Shown in pieces: positions 33,090 through 43,099 of a stretch of 64,000 nucleotides of DNA. Under the pieces are notes generated by a model. It did not search any database and was not told the origin of the DNA. It saw nothing but the letters and a program-made list of their open reading frames with translations. This DNA comes from Streptomyces alboflavus. Lineage in GTDB: Bacteria > Actinomycetota > Actinomycetes > Streptomycetales > Streptomycetaceae. The position numbers were made by a program, and so were the translations under genes. Where the stretch lies: contig NZ_JNXT01000002.1 of assembly GCF_000716675.1 (NCBI RefSeq), forward strand, positions 297,977-361,976, in the 5' to 3' direction. How positions within the stretch are numbered: the first letter of the stretch is position 1; each line of letters opens with the position of its first letter.

Positions 33090-35198
33090 CTAGGACCACT
33101 CTTGTGAAGTAGCACGATCCGGCGTCCCGCGCGGGAAGCGCCAGGGAGAGTTCATGGTTGGCCGGTCCACGACGCACAGGTCCGCGCGTCCGGCCAGGAC
33201 GATCGTGTCGACGTCGGACACGGGGATCGAGCCCGACGCGATCACCGCGAACGTGCGGCCGCCGCCTGCCTGGTTGCGGATGCGGTCCGCGTACGCGTCC
33301 GGGTCCGCGCAACCGTCGCGGTCGGCCCGCGGCCCCGCGCAGACGTGCACCGCCGTCGCGCCGCGCGCGGCGAACTCGTTCGCGATCCGGACCACCGCGT
33401 CGACACCGTCCGCGTCGGGGAACCACCGCGCCGGTGAGATGCGCACGCCGAGCGGCCGCTCGTCCGGCCACACGGCACGGACCGCGTCGAAGACGTCGAG
33501 CGGGTGGCGCAGCCGCCCGTACGAGGTGCCCAGGCTGCCGTGGGCGCAGTCCAGTTCCAGCAGGTCGAACCCCGCGGCATCGGGCGCGCCGGGCCCGGTG
33601 CCGGCGGCGCGCCGGGCCGCGGCGGCGAACGCGCGGCGCAGCTCGCCCAGGGCTTCGGCGGAGCCGTCAGGGCCGTAGTGGCCGAGGCGTACGCCGATCC
33701 TCGCCGGTGAGTGTGTGTGGACGAAGTCCGCCACCCGCCGCCACCCGGCCGCCTGTTCACCGCTGCACAGTCCGGCCCTGCCGGGCCCTGCCCCGCCCGT
33801 GGCGGACACGGCCACCGGCCCCGTCAGCACCAGGCCCGCCCCACCGAGCGCCGCCCCGCCCAGGCGCACCAGCTCAAGGTCCCCCGGCACGCCGTCGTGG
33901 GCGGGGACCCGCGAATCGGGGGACACCACGACGCGGTTGACCAGCTCCAGGCGGCCGAGCGTGAACGGCTGGAGCATCGGCGGGCCCGCATCGCCGCACA
34001 CCTCGCCGCCCGCCGTGCCGCCGACCACCGCACCGCCCGCCGCGTCGGCGAACCACCGCTCCGCCCGCGCGGTGAACCCGGGGTCCCGTCGGCGCAGGCC
34101 GGCGTAGGACACCCGGCGGCTGCGGGTCAGGAGGTTCACCGCGAACTGCTGCGGCTCCTGGTGGGTGTAGCGGTCGACGTTCTCGAACCACTCCCGGCTG
34201 GCCCGCGCCGCGCGCTGCAGGGAGCCGATCGCCGGGCGGCGCTCGGCCTCGTACGCGGCGAGGGCCGCTTCCGTGTGCGGCTGCTCGCACAGGTTCCGGG
34301 CGAGGGCCAGTGCGTCCTCCATGGCGAGCTTGGTGCCCGATCCGATGGAGAAGTGCGCCGTGTGCGCGGCGTCGCCGATCAGGACGACGTTGCCGTGGCT
34401 CCAGGTGTCGCACCGCACCGTGGGGAAGCGGAGCCAGCGCGAGTTGTTCCCGTACAGCTTCTGTCCGTCGAGGATGTCCTTGCACAGCTCGGCGATGATG
34501 CCGATCGACCGTTCGTCGCTCTCTCCCGGCGCGAGCCGTGGGGGAGTGGCGGTGGCGAACCCGGCCGCGTGCCAGGCGCTTTCGGAGAGCTCCAGGATCA
34601 GGGTGCTGGTATGACGCGCATCGGGATAGGCGTGCACCTGCGCGGCTCCGCCCGGCGTGTCGAGGACGTGGAACGTGAACGAGCCGAGTTCCAGGTCGGT
34701 GCCCAGCCAGATGTACCGGCAGGTGCCGGTGCGGACCGTGGGCCGGAAGGTCTCCGCGTACCGCGCCCGGACGAGGGAGTTCGCCCCGTCGGCGGCCACC
34801 ACGACGTCGTGGTCGGCGGCGAGGGCGTCGACGTCGGTGGCCTCGCTGCCGTGTCGCACCGGAATGCCGAGCTGGGCGCAGCGCCGCTGCAGGGCGAGGA
34901 GGAGCCCGGCGCGGCTCATCGCGGCGAAGCCGTTGCCGCCCGCCGTGAAGGTGGTGCCGCGGTAGTGCACGTCGATGTCGTCCCACCGGGCGAGCATCGG
35001 CCGCATCTCGGACAGGACGGCCGGATCGGCGCGCTCGATCCCGCTCAGGGCCTGGTCGGAGAGGACCACGCCGAACCCGAAGGTCTCGTCGGGCGCGTTC
35101 CGCTCCCAGACGGTGATCTCGTGCCCGGGGTCGAGCTGACGGACCAGGGCGCTGAAGTACAGCCCACCGGGACCACCACCGATCACAGCGATCCGCAC
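33090..35198 (-). CDS. FAD monooxygenase fused to Old Yellow Enzyme domain (aminobenzoyl-/salicylyl-CoA monooxygenase-like)
   Basis: 702 residues in two domains. Residues 1 to about 385 form a group A flavin monooxygenase: GGGPGGLYFSALVRQL (dinucleotide fold), a DG motif in VAADGANSLVRARY, and the FAD motif VVLIGDAAHTAHFSIGSG. Residues about 405-690 resemble the FMN-binding barrel of Old Yellow Enzymes (LQPFTLGRLELVNRVVVSP, FDLLELDCAHGSLGTSY, ADLCVVDRPTMNSPWRFPRG). This fusion is known in 2-aminobenzoyl-CoA monooxygenase/reductase and salicylyl-CoA 5-hydroxylase, which hydroxylate (and may reduce) aryl-CoA esters. With a benzoate-CoA-like ligase in the operon, an ortho-substituted aryl thioester is the likely substrate. 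Confidence 0.87.
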   Translation of the reverse strand: MRIAVIGGGPGGLYFSALVRQLDPGHEITVWERNAPDETFGFGVVLSDQALSGIERADPAVLSEMRPMLARWDDIDVHYRGTTFTAGGNGFAAMSRAGLLLALQRRCAQLGIPVRHGSEATDVDALAADHDVVVAADGANSLVRARYAETFRPTVRTGTCRYIWLGTDLELGSFTFHVLDTPGGAAQVHAYPDARHTSTLILELSESAWHAAGFATATPPRLAPGESDERSIGIIAELCKDILDGQKLYGNNSRWLRFPTVRCDTWSHGNVVLIGDAAHTAHFSIGSGTKLAMEDALALARNLCEQPHTEAALAAYEAERRPAIGSLQRAARASREWFENVDRYTHQEPQQFAVNLLTRSRRVSYAGLRRRDPGFTARAERWFADAAGGAVVGGTAGGEVCGDAGPPMLQPFTLGRLELVNRVVVSPDSRVPAHDGVPGDLELVRLGGAALGGAGLVLTGPVAVSATGGAGPGRAGLCSGEQAAGWRRVADFVHTHSPARIGVRLGHYGPDGSAEALGELRRAFAAAARRAAGTGPGAPDAAGFDLLELDCAHGSLGTSYGRLRHPLDVFDAVRAVWPDERPLGVRISPARWFPDADGVDAVVRIANEFAARGATAVHVCAGPRADRDGCADPDAYADRIRNQAGGGRTFAVIASGSIPVSDVDTIVLAGRADLCVVDRPTMNSPWRFPRGTPDRATSQEWS

Positions 35199-35251
35199 CA
35201 GGACCTCCCGCGGTCTGCCGATGCGTCCAGGGCCCGCGCCGGCGCGTCCAT

Positions 35252-37009
35252 CTAGGCCCCGCGGACGGGGGACGAGGCGGCCGACGACGTCAGGATGTCC
35301 TCGATCATCTGCGGCGGGACGGTGGCGTCGTCGAACCAGCGGCCGCCGAGCGGCCGGGGGACCGGCATGATCTGGTCGTTGGTGTAGGCGAGGACCTTGC
35401 GGTTGTAGTGCCGGATCTCGTCGCGGAGGTCGGCCGGGAGCTTCTGGTCGAGCAGGAGGGCGCGTTCCATTTCCCCGAGGAGTTCCCGGGTCTCCTCTAT
35501 GGTCCTCAGCACGGCCTTGCAGAATCCGGCGGGGAGCACTCCGTACTCACCCTTGATCTCCACCAGACGCGTGATCGCCTCGTACGAGACGTCCTGCAGC
35601 GCGCGCCGGTCGAGCCACCGCGTCTCGTAGTTCAGCCGCCGGTACCACAGGGGTTCGACCATGGCCTGACGGTGTTCTTCGAGGGTGCGGTGGTGGATGC
35701 GGTAGCCGTGTTTCTCCGGTTCCTCGAAGAACTGGGAGCCCGGGTCGAGGAACGGCACCATCGGGCAGATGAGCGGAAGGGCGGCCCAGCCGCCGAACTT
35801 CCGGATGAGCCGTTCCGAGTACGCGATCGTGTCCATCACCGATTGCCGGTCCTGGTGGGGCATGCCGATGAAGAACCAGATCATGATGCCTTTCACACCC
35901 GCGTCGAGGGCACGCGGAATCCATTCCTCCATCTGCTCCATGGTGTAGTTCCCGCGCCCGGCCGCCTTGCTGATCTTCAGGTCGTGGGACTCGGGGGACA
36001 GCATGATGTAGGAATCCGTGGACTCGCCCATCTTCCGGAGAATGTCGAGGGGCGTCAGGCTGAACTGCTCGAAGTGGACACTCTTGTAGCCGAGTTCTTT
36101 CACGGCGTCCAGATACTGGTGCATCCGCGTGCGGTTCTCGGAGTAGCACTGGAGGGCGTATATCGAGGTGCGCTTCGCGGCCTCGCGCATGGTGCGGAGC
36201 TCTTCGACGACGAGGTCGTTGTCCTTCTGCACCAGGGTCCTGCGGACCCCCATGATGTTGCGGTAGGCGAACCGCGATCCGCCGCACCAGCCGCAGTCGT
36301 GCGCGCATCCGGTGTTGGGCAGCGTCATGATGAGTTTGGCCGCCGAAGGGCCGCCGTCGGGTGTCTCGCGGTAGTACGACCAGTCGTTGCGGACGTTGTT
36401 GTAGTTGCGGTCCGGCGTGTGCGAGAAGCCGGTGGCCCGGACCTCGCCGTCGACCTTGTACAGCAGGTTCGGGATGGACCGGAAGTCCCTGTCGCCCCGC
36501 CGGACCCTGCGGACGAGTTCGGTGACCGGGTCGAGGGTGTCGTATCCCTGGACGACGACGTCGACACTCGGGTACGTGATGAGCTGGTCCGCGTAGTACG
36601 TCGCCGAGATGCCGCCGAAGATGGTGAGCGCCTCGGGGTGCACTTCCTTCACGACGGCGGCGAGCTCGACCGAACCGTGACAGTGCGCCATCCAGTGCAG
36701 GTCGAACCCGAAGATCGGGGCCTCGAAACGGGCGAGCAGCCGTTTGACGTCGAGTTCGGGATGCAGGAGCATCAACGAGGCGACATTGACGATTTTCGTG
36801 TCGAATCCGGCGTCGGCAAGGCGTTGTTTTATCGAGAACCAGCCGATGGGATAGATCTCGTACACCGAGGTGACATTGACGCTGTCACTGTCGCTGAGAT
36901 AAGCGAACAGCATGTCGTCGCGCTCACGGAATTCATAGACGCTGGGCGCGTGCAATAAGAAGAGATCAGCTTCAAGGCGCGATGTTGACGGCTGCTCCGT
37001 GATGGTCAT
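35252..37009 (-). CDS. Cobalamin-dependent radical SAM enzyme
   Basis: 585 residues. The N-terminal B12-binding domain spans about 15-170 (PIGWFSIKQRLADAGF, IFGGISATYYADQL). The radical SAM domain starts near 200, and the cluster motif is GCAHDCGWCGGSR (Cys-x3-Cys-x2-Cys). Later strands include IMLSPESHDLKISKAAGRGN and IMIWFFIGMPHQDRQS. A C-terminal helical region of about 130 residues follows. This class often transfers methyl groups to unactivated carbons or performs ring rearrangements. It is first in the 14-gene operon, 54 bp before the flavoprotein gene, so it very likely tailors the same product. The exact reaction cannot be predicted. Confidence 0.9.
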   Translation of the reverse strand: MTITEQPSTSRLEADLFLLHAPSVYEFRERDDMLFAYLSDSDSVNVTSVYEIYPIGWFSIKQRLADAGFDTKIVNVASLMLLHPELDVKRLLARFEAPIFGFDLHWMAHCHGSVELAAVVKEVHPEALTIFGGISATYYADQLITYPSVDVVVQGYDTLDPVTELVRRVRRGDRDFRSIPNLLYKVDGEVRATGFSHTPDRNYNNVRNDWSYYRETPDGGPSAAKLIMTLPNTGCAHDCGWCGGSRFAYRNIMGVRRTLVQKDNDLVVEELRTMREAAKRTSIYALQCYSENRTRMHQYLDAVKELGYKSVHFEQFSLTPLDILRKMGESTDSYIMLSPESHDLKISKAAGRGNYTMEQMEEWIPRALDAGVKGIMIWFFIGMPHQDRQSVMDTIAYSERLIRKFGGWAALPLICPMVPFLDPGSQFFEEPEKHGYRIHHRTLEEHRQAMVEPLWYRRLNYETRWLDRRALQDVSYEAITRLVEIKGEYGVLPAGFCKAVLRTIEETRELLGEMERALLLDQKLPADLRDEIRHYNRKVLAYTNDQIMPVPRPLGGRWFDDATVPPQMIEDILTSSAASSPVRGA

Positions 37010-37118
37010 TCACGGCCTCCCCTGGCTCACTCGTCGCCAGCAAGATTCACCATGGTTTCCGCCGACTGAAAGGTTTGTCAAGGGTCGTACGACCGGCGCC
37101 GTAATGCCATGAAGCGTT

Positions 37119-37191
37119 ACTGGTCAACAGAAGTCCGTAACCGGAATCTGACCAGTGCGTTTTAAGTGTCAGAAGTCGCCGAATTGACCAG
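37119..37191. promoter_or_regulatory. Promoter region of polyketide operon with repeated TGACCAG sites
   Basis: The 228-bp gap between the radical SAM start and the DHFR stop is lower in GC than its surroundings. It holds ACTGGTCA (37119-37126) and its exact complement TGACCAGT (37149-37156), and a third TGACCAG at 37185-37191. These look like binding sites for a pathway regulator, but none is encoded within the operon. The rest of the gap shows no gene. Confidence 0.45.
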
Positions 37192-37237
37192 GTCGGTATG
37201 CCGGTATCCCGGTAATTGATCCGCGGCGATTCGACGG

Positions 37238-37783
37238 TTACCGTTCGTATCTGCGGATGCGATAGCGGAGACCGGAGGTGGAGGTCTGCCAGCCCGTGTC
37301 CTCGGCGACCTTCCACATCGGGTCCAGCGCCGGGGCATACGTGTCGCCCCGCACCGGTGCGTCGACCTCGGTCACCGAGAGCGTCGTGGCGTGCTCCAGG
37401 GCCGCCCGGTAGATCTCGCCGCCGCCGATCACCCACGCCGTGGCGGGGGCGTCGGGCGCCGGCGGCTCGGTCGCGCGTTCCAGGGCCTCAGTGATGGACC
37501 CGGCGCGTTCCGCGCCCTCGGCCGCCCAGAGCGGATCGCGCGTCACCACGACGTTGCGCCTGCCGGGCAGCGGACGGAAGCGCGCGGGCAGCGAGTCCCA
37601 CGTCCTGCGGCCCATCACCACGGGATGACCGAGGGTGGTGGCCTTGAAGTGCGCCATGTCCTCGGGCAGCCGCCACGGAATGCCGTTGTCCGCGCCGATC
37701 ACGCCGTCGAGGGACTGCGCCCAGATCAGCCCGACGTTCATGCCGCCCGTCCCGACGCTCCCACCGCTCCGCCCGGCGTTCAT
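37238..37783 (-). CDS. folA: Dihydrofolate reductase
   Basis: 181 residues if started at ATG 37783, which overlaps the thymidylate synthase stop by 4 nt. The family usually starts at [16 protein letters not shown] (ATG 37741). Signature: [21 protein letters not shown] with the catalytic Asp/Glu-region, then [21 protein letters not shown] and [13 protein letters not shown]. It reduces dihydrofolate to tetrahydrofolate with NADPH, regenerating the cofactor used by ThyA. It is co-transcribed with thyA as in many bacteria. It lies next to the start of the polyketide operon but reads in the same direction with 228 bp between them. Confidence 0.95.
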   Translation of the reverse strand: MNAGRSGGSVGTGGMNVGLIWAQSLDGVIGADNGIPWRLPEDMAHFKATTLGHPVVMGRRTWDSLPARFRPLPGRRNVVVTRDPLWAAEGAERAGSITEALERATEPPAPDAPATAWVIGGGEIYRAALEHATTLSVTEVDAPVRGDTYAPALDPMWKVAEDTGWQTSTSGLRYRIRRYER

Positions 37784-38577
37784 ACGGCGACCGGGGCCTT
37801 GATGGCCGGGTGGTGCCGGTAGTCGACCACTTCCACGTCGGAGTAGGCGTAGTCGAAGAGCGAGTCGGCCTGGCGCAGCCGCAGCCGGGGGAACGCGTAC
37901 GGGGCGCGCGAGAGCTGTTCGGTCACCTGCTCGACGTGGTTGTCGTAGATGTGGCAGTCGCCGCCGGTCCAGATGAAGTCACCCGGCTCGAGGCCGACCT
38001 GCTGCGCCACCATGTGCGTGAGCAGGGCGTAGCTGGCGATGTTGAACGGGACGCCGAGGAACAGGTCGGCGCTGCGCTGGTACAGCTGGCAGGAGAGCTT
38101 GCCGTCGGCCACGTAGAACTGGAAGAAGGCGTGGCACGGCGCGAGCGCCATCTTGTCGAGCTCGCCGACGTTCCAGGCGGAGACGATCATCCGGCGCGAG
38201 TCCGGGTTCCGGCGCAGCGTGTCGAGGACCTCGCTGAGCTGGTCGACGTGCCCGCCGTCCGGGGTGGGCCAGGAGCGCCACTGGGCGCCGTAGACGGGGC
38301 CGAGGTCGCCCTTGGCGTCGGCCCACTCGTCCCAGATGGTGACGCCGTGCTCCCGCAGCCAGCCGACGTTCGAGTCGCCGCGCAGGAACCACAGGAGTTC
38401 GTACACGATGGACTTCAGGTGCACCTTCTTGGTGGTGACCAGCGGAAACCCCTGGGAGAGGTCATAGCGCAATTGGTGCCCGAAGATGCTTCGGGTGCCG
38501 GTGCCCGTCCGGTCGGCCTTGGCCGTCCCGGAGGTGAGCACCGACTTCAACAGGTCTTCGTACTGGGTGTCCGCCAC
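37780..38577 (-). CDS. thyA: Thymidylate synthase (ThyA type)
   Basis: 265 residues from GTG 38577, almost exactly the length of E. coli ThyA; the longer open frame to 38688 lacks homology. The active-site Cys is in [15 protein letters not shown]. Other invariant parts are [56 protein letters not shown] and [13 protein letters not shown]. It methylates dUMP to dTMP using methylene-tetrahydrofolate. It is coupled to the DHFR gene. Many Streptomyces rely on flavin-dependent ThyX, so a ThyA/DHFR pair may be additional to ThyX in this strain. Confidence 0.96.
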   Translation of the reverse strand: MADTQYEDLLKSVLTSGTAKADRTGTGTRSIFGHQLRYDLSQGFPLVTTKKVHLKSIVYELLWFLRGDSNVGWLREHGVTIWDEWADAKGDLGPVYGAQWRSWPTPDGGHVDQLSEVLDTLRRNPDSRRMIVSAWNVGELDKMALAPCHAFFQFYVADGKLSCQLYQRSADLFLGVPFNIASYALLTHMVAQQVGLEPGDFIWTGGDCHIYDNHVEQVTEQLSRAPYAFPRLRLRQADSLFDYAYSDVEVVDYRHHPAIKAPVAV

Positions 38578-38640
38578 AGGCGTCGATTCTACGGGCCACC
38601 TGCGGGTGCACTCGACGACCGTGCGTCCGCGCGCGCCGGG

Positions 38641-38685
38641 GACCCGTGTCCGGCTCCCGCGCCGGGGGACCCGTGTCCGGCTCCC
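38641..38685. repeat. Two-copy direct repeat, 27-bp period
   Basis: GACCCGTGTCCGGCTCCC occurs at 38641-38658 and again at 38668-38685, each preceded by GCGCCGGG(G). It lies in the 126-bp gap between thyA and the YciO gene. No function is recognised. Confidence 0.7.
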
Positions 38686-38703
38686 CATGCCCCCCGCCCC
38701 CCG

Positions 38704-39324
38704 CTACTCGAAGCGCGTGGTGTCCCCGGCACCCCGGCGCACGATCTCGATGTCGCCGCCGGAGAAGTCGATGACCGTCGTCGGCTCCGTGCCGCAGTCC
38801 CCGGAGTCGAGCACGGAGTCCACGACGTGGTCGAGGCGCTCCTTGATCTCCCAGCCCTGCGTCATCGGGGCGTCCTCGCCGGGCAGCAGCAGGGTGCTGG
38901 AGAGCAGCGGCTCGCCCAGCTCGGCGAGGAGCGCCTGGGTGACGACGTGGTCGGGGATGCGGACGCCGACCGTCTTCTTCTTCGGGTGCAGCAGCTGGCG
39001 CGGCACCTCCTTCGTCGCGGGCAGGATGAAGGTGTAACTGCCGGGCGTCGCCGCCTTGATCGCGCGGAACACGTCGTTGTCGATGTGCACGAACTCGCCG
39101 AGCTGAGCGAAGGTCTGGCACACCAGCGTGAAGTGGTGACGGTCGTCGAGATTCCGGATCGAGCGGATGCGGGCGATGCCGTCGCGGTTGCCCAACTGGC
39201 AGCCCAGCGCGTAGCAGGAGTCCGTCGGGTACGCGACGAGCGCGCCGGACCGGATGCTGTCCGCCACGGTGGTGATGGTGCGCCGCTGCGGGTTCTCAGG
39301 GTGCACGTCGAAGTACTTGGCCAT
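38704..39324 (-). CDS. YciO/TsaC-like protein (YrdC domain)
   Basis: 206 residues. YrdC fold: IRSGALVAYPTDSCYALGCQ near the N-terminus, then KEVPRQLLHPKKKTVGVRIPDH in the middle and PTTVIDFSGGDIEIVRRGAG near the end. TsaC/Sua5 enzymes make threonylcarbamoyl-AMP for tRNA t6A. YciO is a paralogue of similar length whose cellular role is not settled; the overall pattern here (MAKYFDVHPENPQRRTI start) is that of YciO. It reads with thyA and DHFR but 126 bp before thyA's start. Confidence 0.85.
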   Translation of the reverse strand: MAKYFDVHPENPQRRTITTVADSIRSGALVAYPTDSCYALGCQLGNRDGIARIRSIRNLDDRHHFTLVCQTFAQLGEFVHIDNDVFRAIKAATPGSYTFILPATKEVPRQLLHPKKKTVGVRIPDHVVTQALLAELGEPLLSSTLLLPGEDAPMTQGWEIKERLDHVVDSVLDSGDCGTEPTTVIDFSGGDIEIVRRGAGDTTRFE

Positions 39325-39461
39325 CCGCTGAGTCTAGGCGCGGGCTGGTGGGCCCGAAGGGCAGGACGTGGCCGATGGGGCACGTGCGCGATGGCCGAGT
39401 GACGGGGGGTGCGGTCCGGCACCCTTGCGCCGGACGTGGCCCGTGTAGTCACCTAACCCTC

Positions 39462-41081
39462 ATGGGGAAGAGGAGCATTGCGTCGCTGATCGCCGTCATC
39501 GCCGCGGGAGCGCTGGTGACGGGCACGCCGAACCCACGGGCGGAGGCCGCCGCGCCGGATCCCGACGGCCCGGCGCCGACGGGCTCGTCCCGGGCGGGCA
39601 CGGCCGGTTCCGCGGGCCTGCCCGACCGTTACCTCGACACGGTGACGATCCCTCAGCTGCAGGCACGCATGGCGGACGGTTCGCTGACCTCGTCCACGCT
39701 CACCCGTGCCTATCTGCAACGGATCAAGACCGTCGACCCCAAGATCCACGCGGTCCTGCGCACCAACCCGAAGGCACTGCGGCAGGCGGCCGCCAGTGAC
39801 GCCAGGCATCGGCGCGGCAAGCCCCTCGGCCCGCTCGACGGCATCCCCGTGCTGCTCAAGGACAACGTGAACACCCGTGACATGCCGACGACCGCCGGGT
39901 CCCTCGCCCTGGCCGGGAGCCCGCCGGGCACCGACGCCGTCCTCGTGGCCAAGCTGAAGGACGCCGGGGCGGTCATCCTGGGCAAGGCCAACCTGTCCGA
40001 ATGGGCCAACTTCCGGGCGGCCAAGCCCACGTCGGGGTGGTCGGCAGTCGGCGGCCAGACCCACAACCCCTTCGTGCTCGACCGCAACCCCTGCGGCTCC
40101 TCCTCCGGGTCGGCCGCCGCGCTCGCCGCCTCCCTGTCCCAGGTGGCCATCGGCACCGAGACGGACGGGTCCATCGTGTGCCCGGCCGGGATGAACGGCG
40201 TGGTCGGCCACAAGCCGAGCCTCGGCCTGGTGAGCCAGAGCGGCGTCGTGCCGATCTCCGCCGAGCAGGACACCGCGGGCCCCATGGCGCGCAACGTCGT
40301 CGACACCGCGCTCACCCTGTCGGTGCTCTCCGGCGACGCCACGCCCCGCCTCGGCGGCACACTCGGCTCGCTCGGCGACGCCGGGAAGCTCCGCGGCGAC
40401 CTGCGCGGAAAGCGCATCGGGCTGTGGCGGCTGCCCTCGCTCGGCCCCGAGGTCGACGCCGTCATGACCCGCACCGCACGGAAGCTGCGCGCCGCCGGAG
40501 CCGAGGTCGTCGAGGTGACGCCGCCGTACCAGAAGCGGATCGCCGAGCTGGAGTTCCCGGCGCTCCTCAGCGAGTTCCACCGGGACATCGACGCCTACCT
40601 GGGCACCCGCAAGGGCCCCCGCGACCTCGCCGCGCTCATCGAGTTCAACCGCACCCACCCCGCCGAGCAGACCTGCTTCGCCGGGCAGGAACTCTTCGAA
40701 CAGGCCCTCGCGGCGCCGCCCACCACCGACCCCGAGTACCGGGCCATGCGCGCCGAGTTGAAGGACCTCTCCAGCCGTTCGGTGGACGAGACCATGGCCG
40801 CCCACGACCTCGACGCCATCGCCGCGCCCACGAACCCGCCGGCCTGGACGACCGACTGCGCCCGGGGCGACAACGACATCATCCCGTCCTCCACGCCCGC
40901 GGCCGTCTCCGGATACCCGTCCCTCTCGGTGCCCGCGGGCCAGGTGAACGAACTTCCGGTCGGCCTGCTCCTGATGGCGGGCGACCGCCAGGACGCCGAA
41001 CTCCTCTCGCTCGGAGCGGCGGTGGAGCACCGACTGAACGCCTGGCGGGCGCCGAAGTACCTGCCGACGCTGGGACGCTGA
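39462..41081 (+). CDS. Secreted amidase (amidase signature family)
   Basis: 539 residues from ATG 39462. Signal peptide: RSIASLIAVIAAGALVTGT, likely cleaved near AEAA. The amidase signature (Ser-cisSer-Lys) is intact. Lys is in IPVLLKDNVNTRD, and the Gly/Ser-rich region with both Ser is NPCGSSSGSAAALAASL followed by GTETDGSIVCPA. It hydrolyses amides outside the cell; the substrate is not predictable. There is no strong ribosome binding site. It is a monocistronic gene between YciO (divergent) and the 2-methylisoborneol promoter region. Confidence 0.9.
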   Translation: MGKRSIASLIAVIAAGALVTGTPNPRAEAAAPDPDGPAPTGSSRAGTAGSAGLPDRYLDTVTIPQLQARMADGSLTSSTLTRAYLQRIKTVDPKIHAVLRTNPKALRQAAASDARHRRGKPLGPLDGIPVLLKDNVNTRDMPTTAGSLALAGSPPGTDAVLVAKLKDAGAVILGKANLSEWANFRAAKPTSGWSAVGGQTHNPFVLDRNPCGSSSGSAAALAASLSQVAIGTETDGSIVCPAGMNGVVGHKPSLGLVSQSGVVPISAEQDTAGPMARNVVDTALTLSVLSGDATPRLGGTLGSLGDAGKLRGDLRGKRIGLWRLPSLGPEVDAVMTRTARKLRAAGAEVVEVTPPYQKRIAELEFPALLSEFHRDIDAYLGTRKGPRDLAALIEFNRTHPAEQTCFAGQELFEQALAAPPTTDPEYRAMRAELKDLSSRSVDETMAAHDLDAIAAPTNPPAWTTDCARGDNDIIPSSTPAAVSGYPSLSVPAGQVNELPVGLLLMAGDRQDAELLSLGAAVEHRLNAWRAPKYLPTLGR

Positions 41082-41163
41082 CGCTCCACGGACCCTGACG
41101 CTCCCCGTCCACCTTTCTCCCTGTCCACCGCTGTCCGGTCGACCGCGGTCCATCGCACCGCAA

Positions 41164-41253
41164 GAGGCGTACGCCTCCCCGCCCTCCACGTCTCCTGTGC
41201 GCCTGCCACGCCCGGCGCACAGGGTCGGGGACCCGGCGTGGGAGGCGTACGCC
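41164..41253. promoter_or_regulatory. Two copies of palindrome GGCGTACGCC upstream of 2-MIB operon
   Basis: The 578 bp between the amidase stop and the cyclic-nucleotide-binding gene contain no supported gene. At 41164-41177 lies a perfect palindrome, GAGGCGTACGCCTC, and its core GGCGTACGCC recurs at 41244-41253, 78 bp further on. The spacing and symmetry suggest operator sites, about 400-490 bp upstream of the operon. This is inference. Confidence 0.4.
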
Positions 41254-41659
41254 GTTCCGGGGCACGCCCCTTGGGGCGATCCGCACCACCTTCTGCGTCC
41301 GACCGCCGCCCGGGCGGGCTTCCCCGCTGCCTCCCGGGACTGTTTGGCTAGCCCATGCAGCTCGTGCAGCCCGCACATCCCGGCGGCATACACCGTCACG
41401 ACGCTGCCGCCATGGCGCCGCCCTCCCCGGAAACCGTCCCTGACCGCAGCCGCCCGACGATGACGCCACCGCCCCCGAGTTCACCCCCGTACCGCGACCG
41501 GTCCACCGCGGCCGATGATCGCGAAGCCGCTTCCGAAGTCGTGACACACCCGTAGACGTCCACCGCGGCCACGCGCCGCCGCACACGTCTGCCCGCACAC
41601 CCGCGCACCAGCCCGTCCACGCACCTCCGCTCATGTCCGTTCACGAACAGGGAGGCAAT

Positions 41660-43095
<1,436 letters not shown>

Positions 43096-43099
<4 letters not shown>

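Noticed and set aside
41197..41463. Short plus-strand frames in the gap before the 2-MIB operon
   Set aside because: No ribosome binding site, no recognisable protein pattern and biased composition; treated as non-coding.
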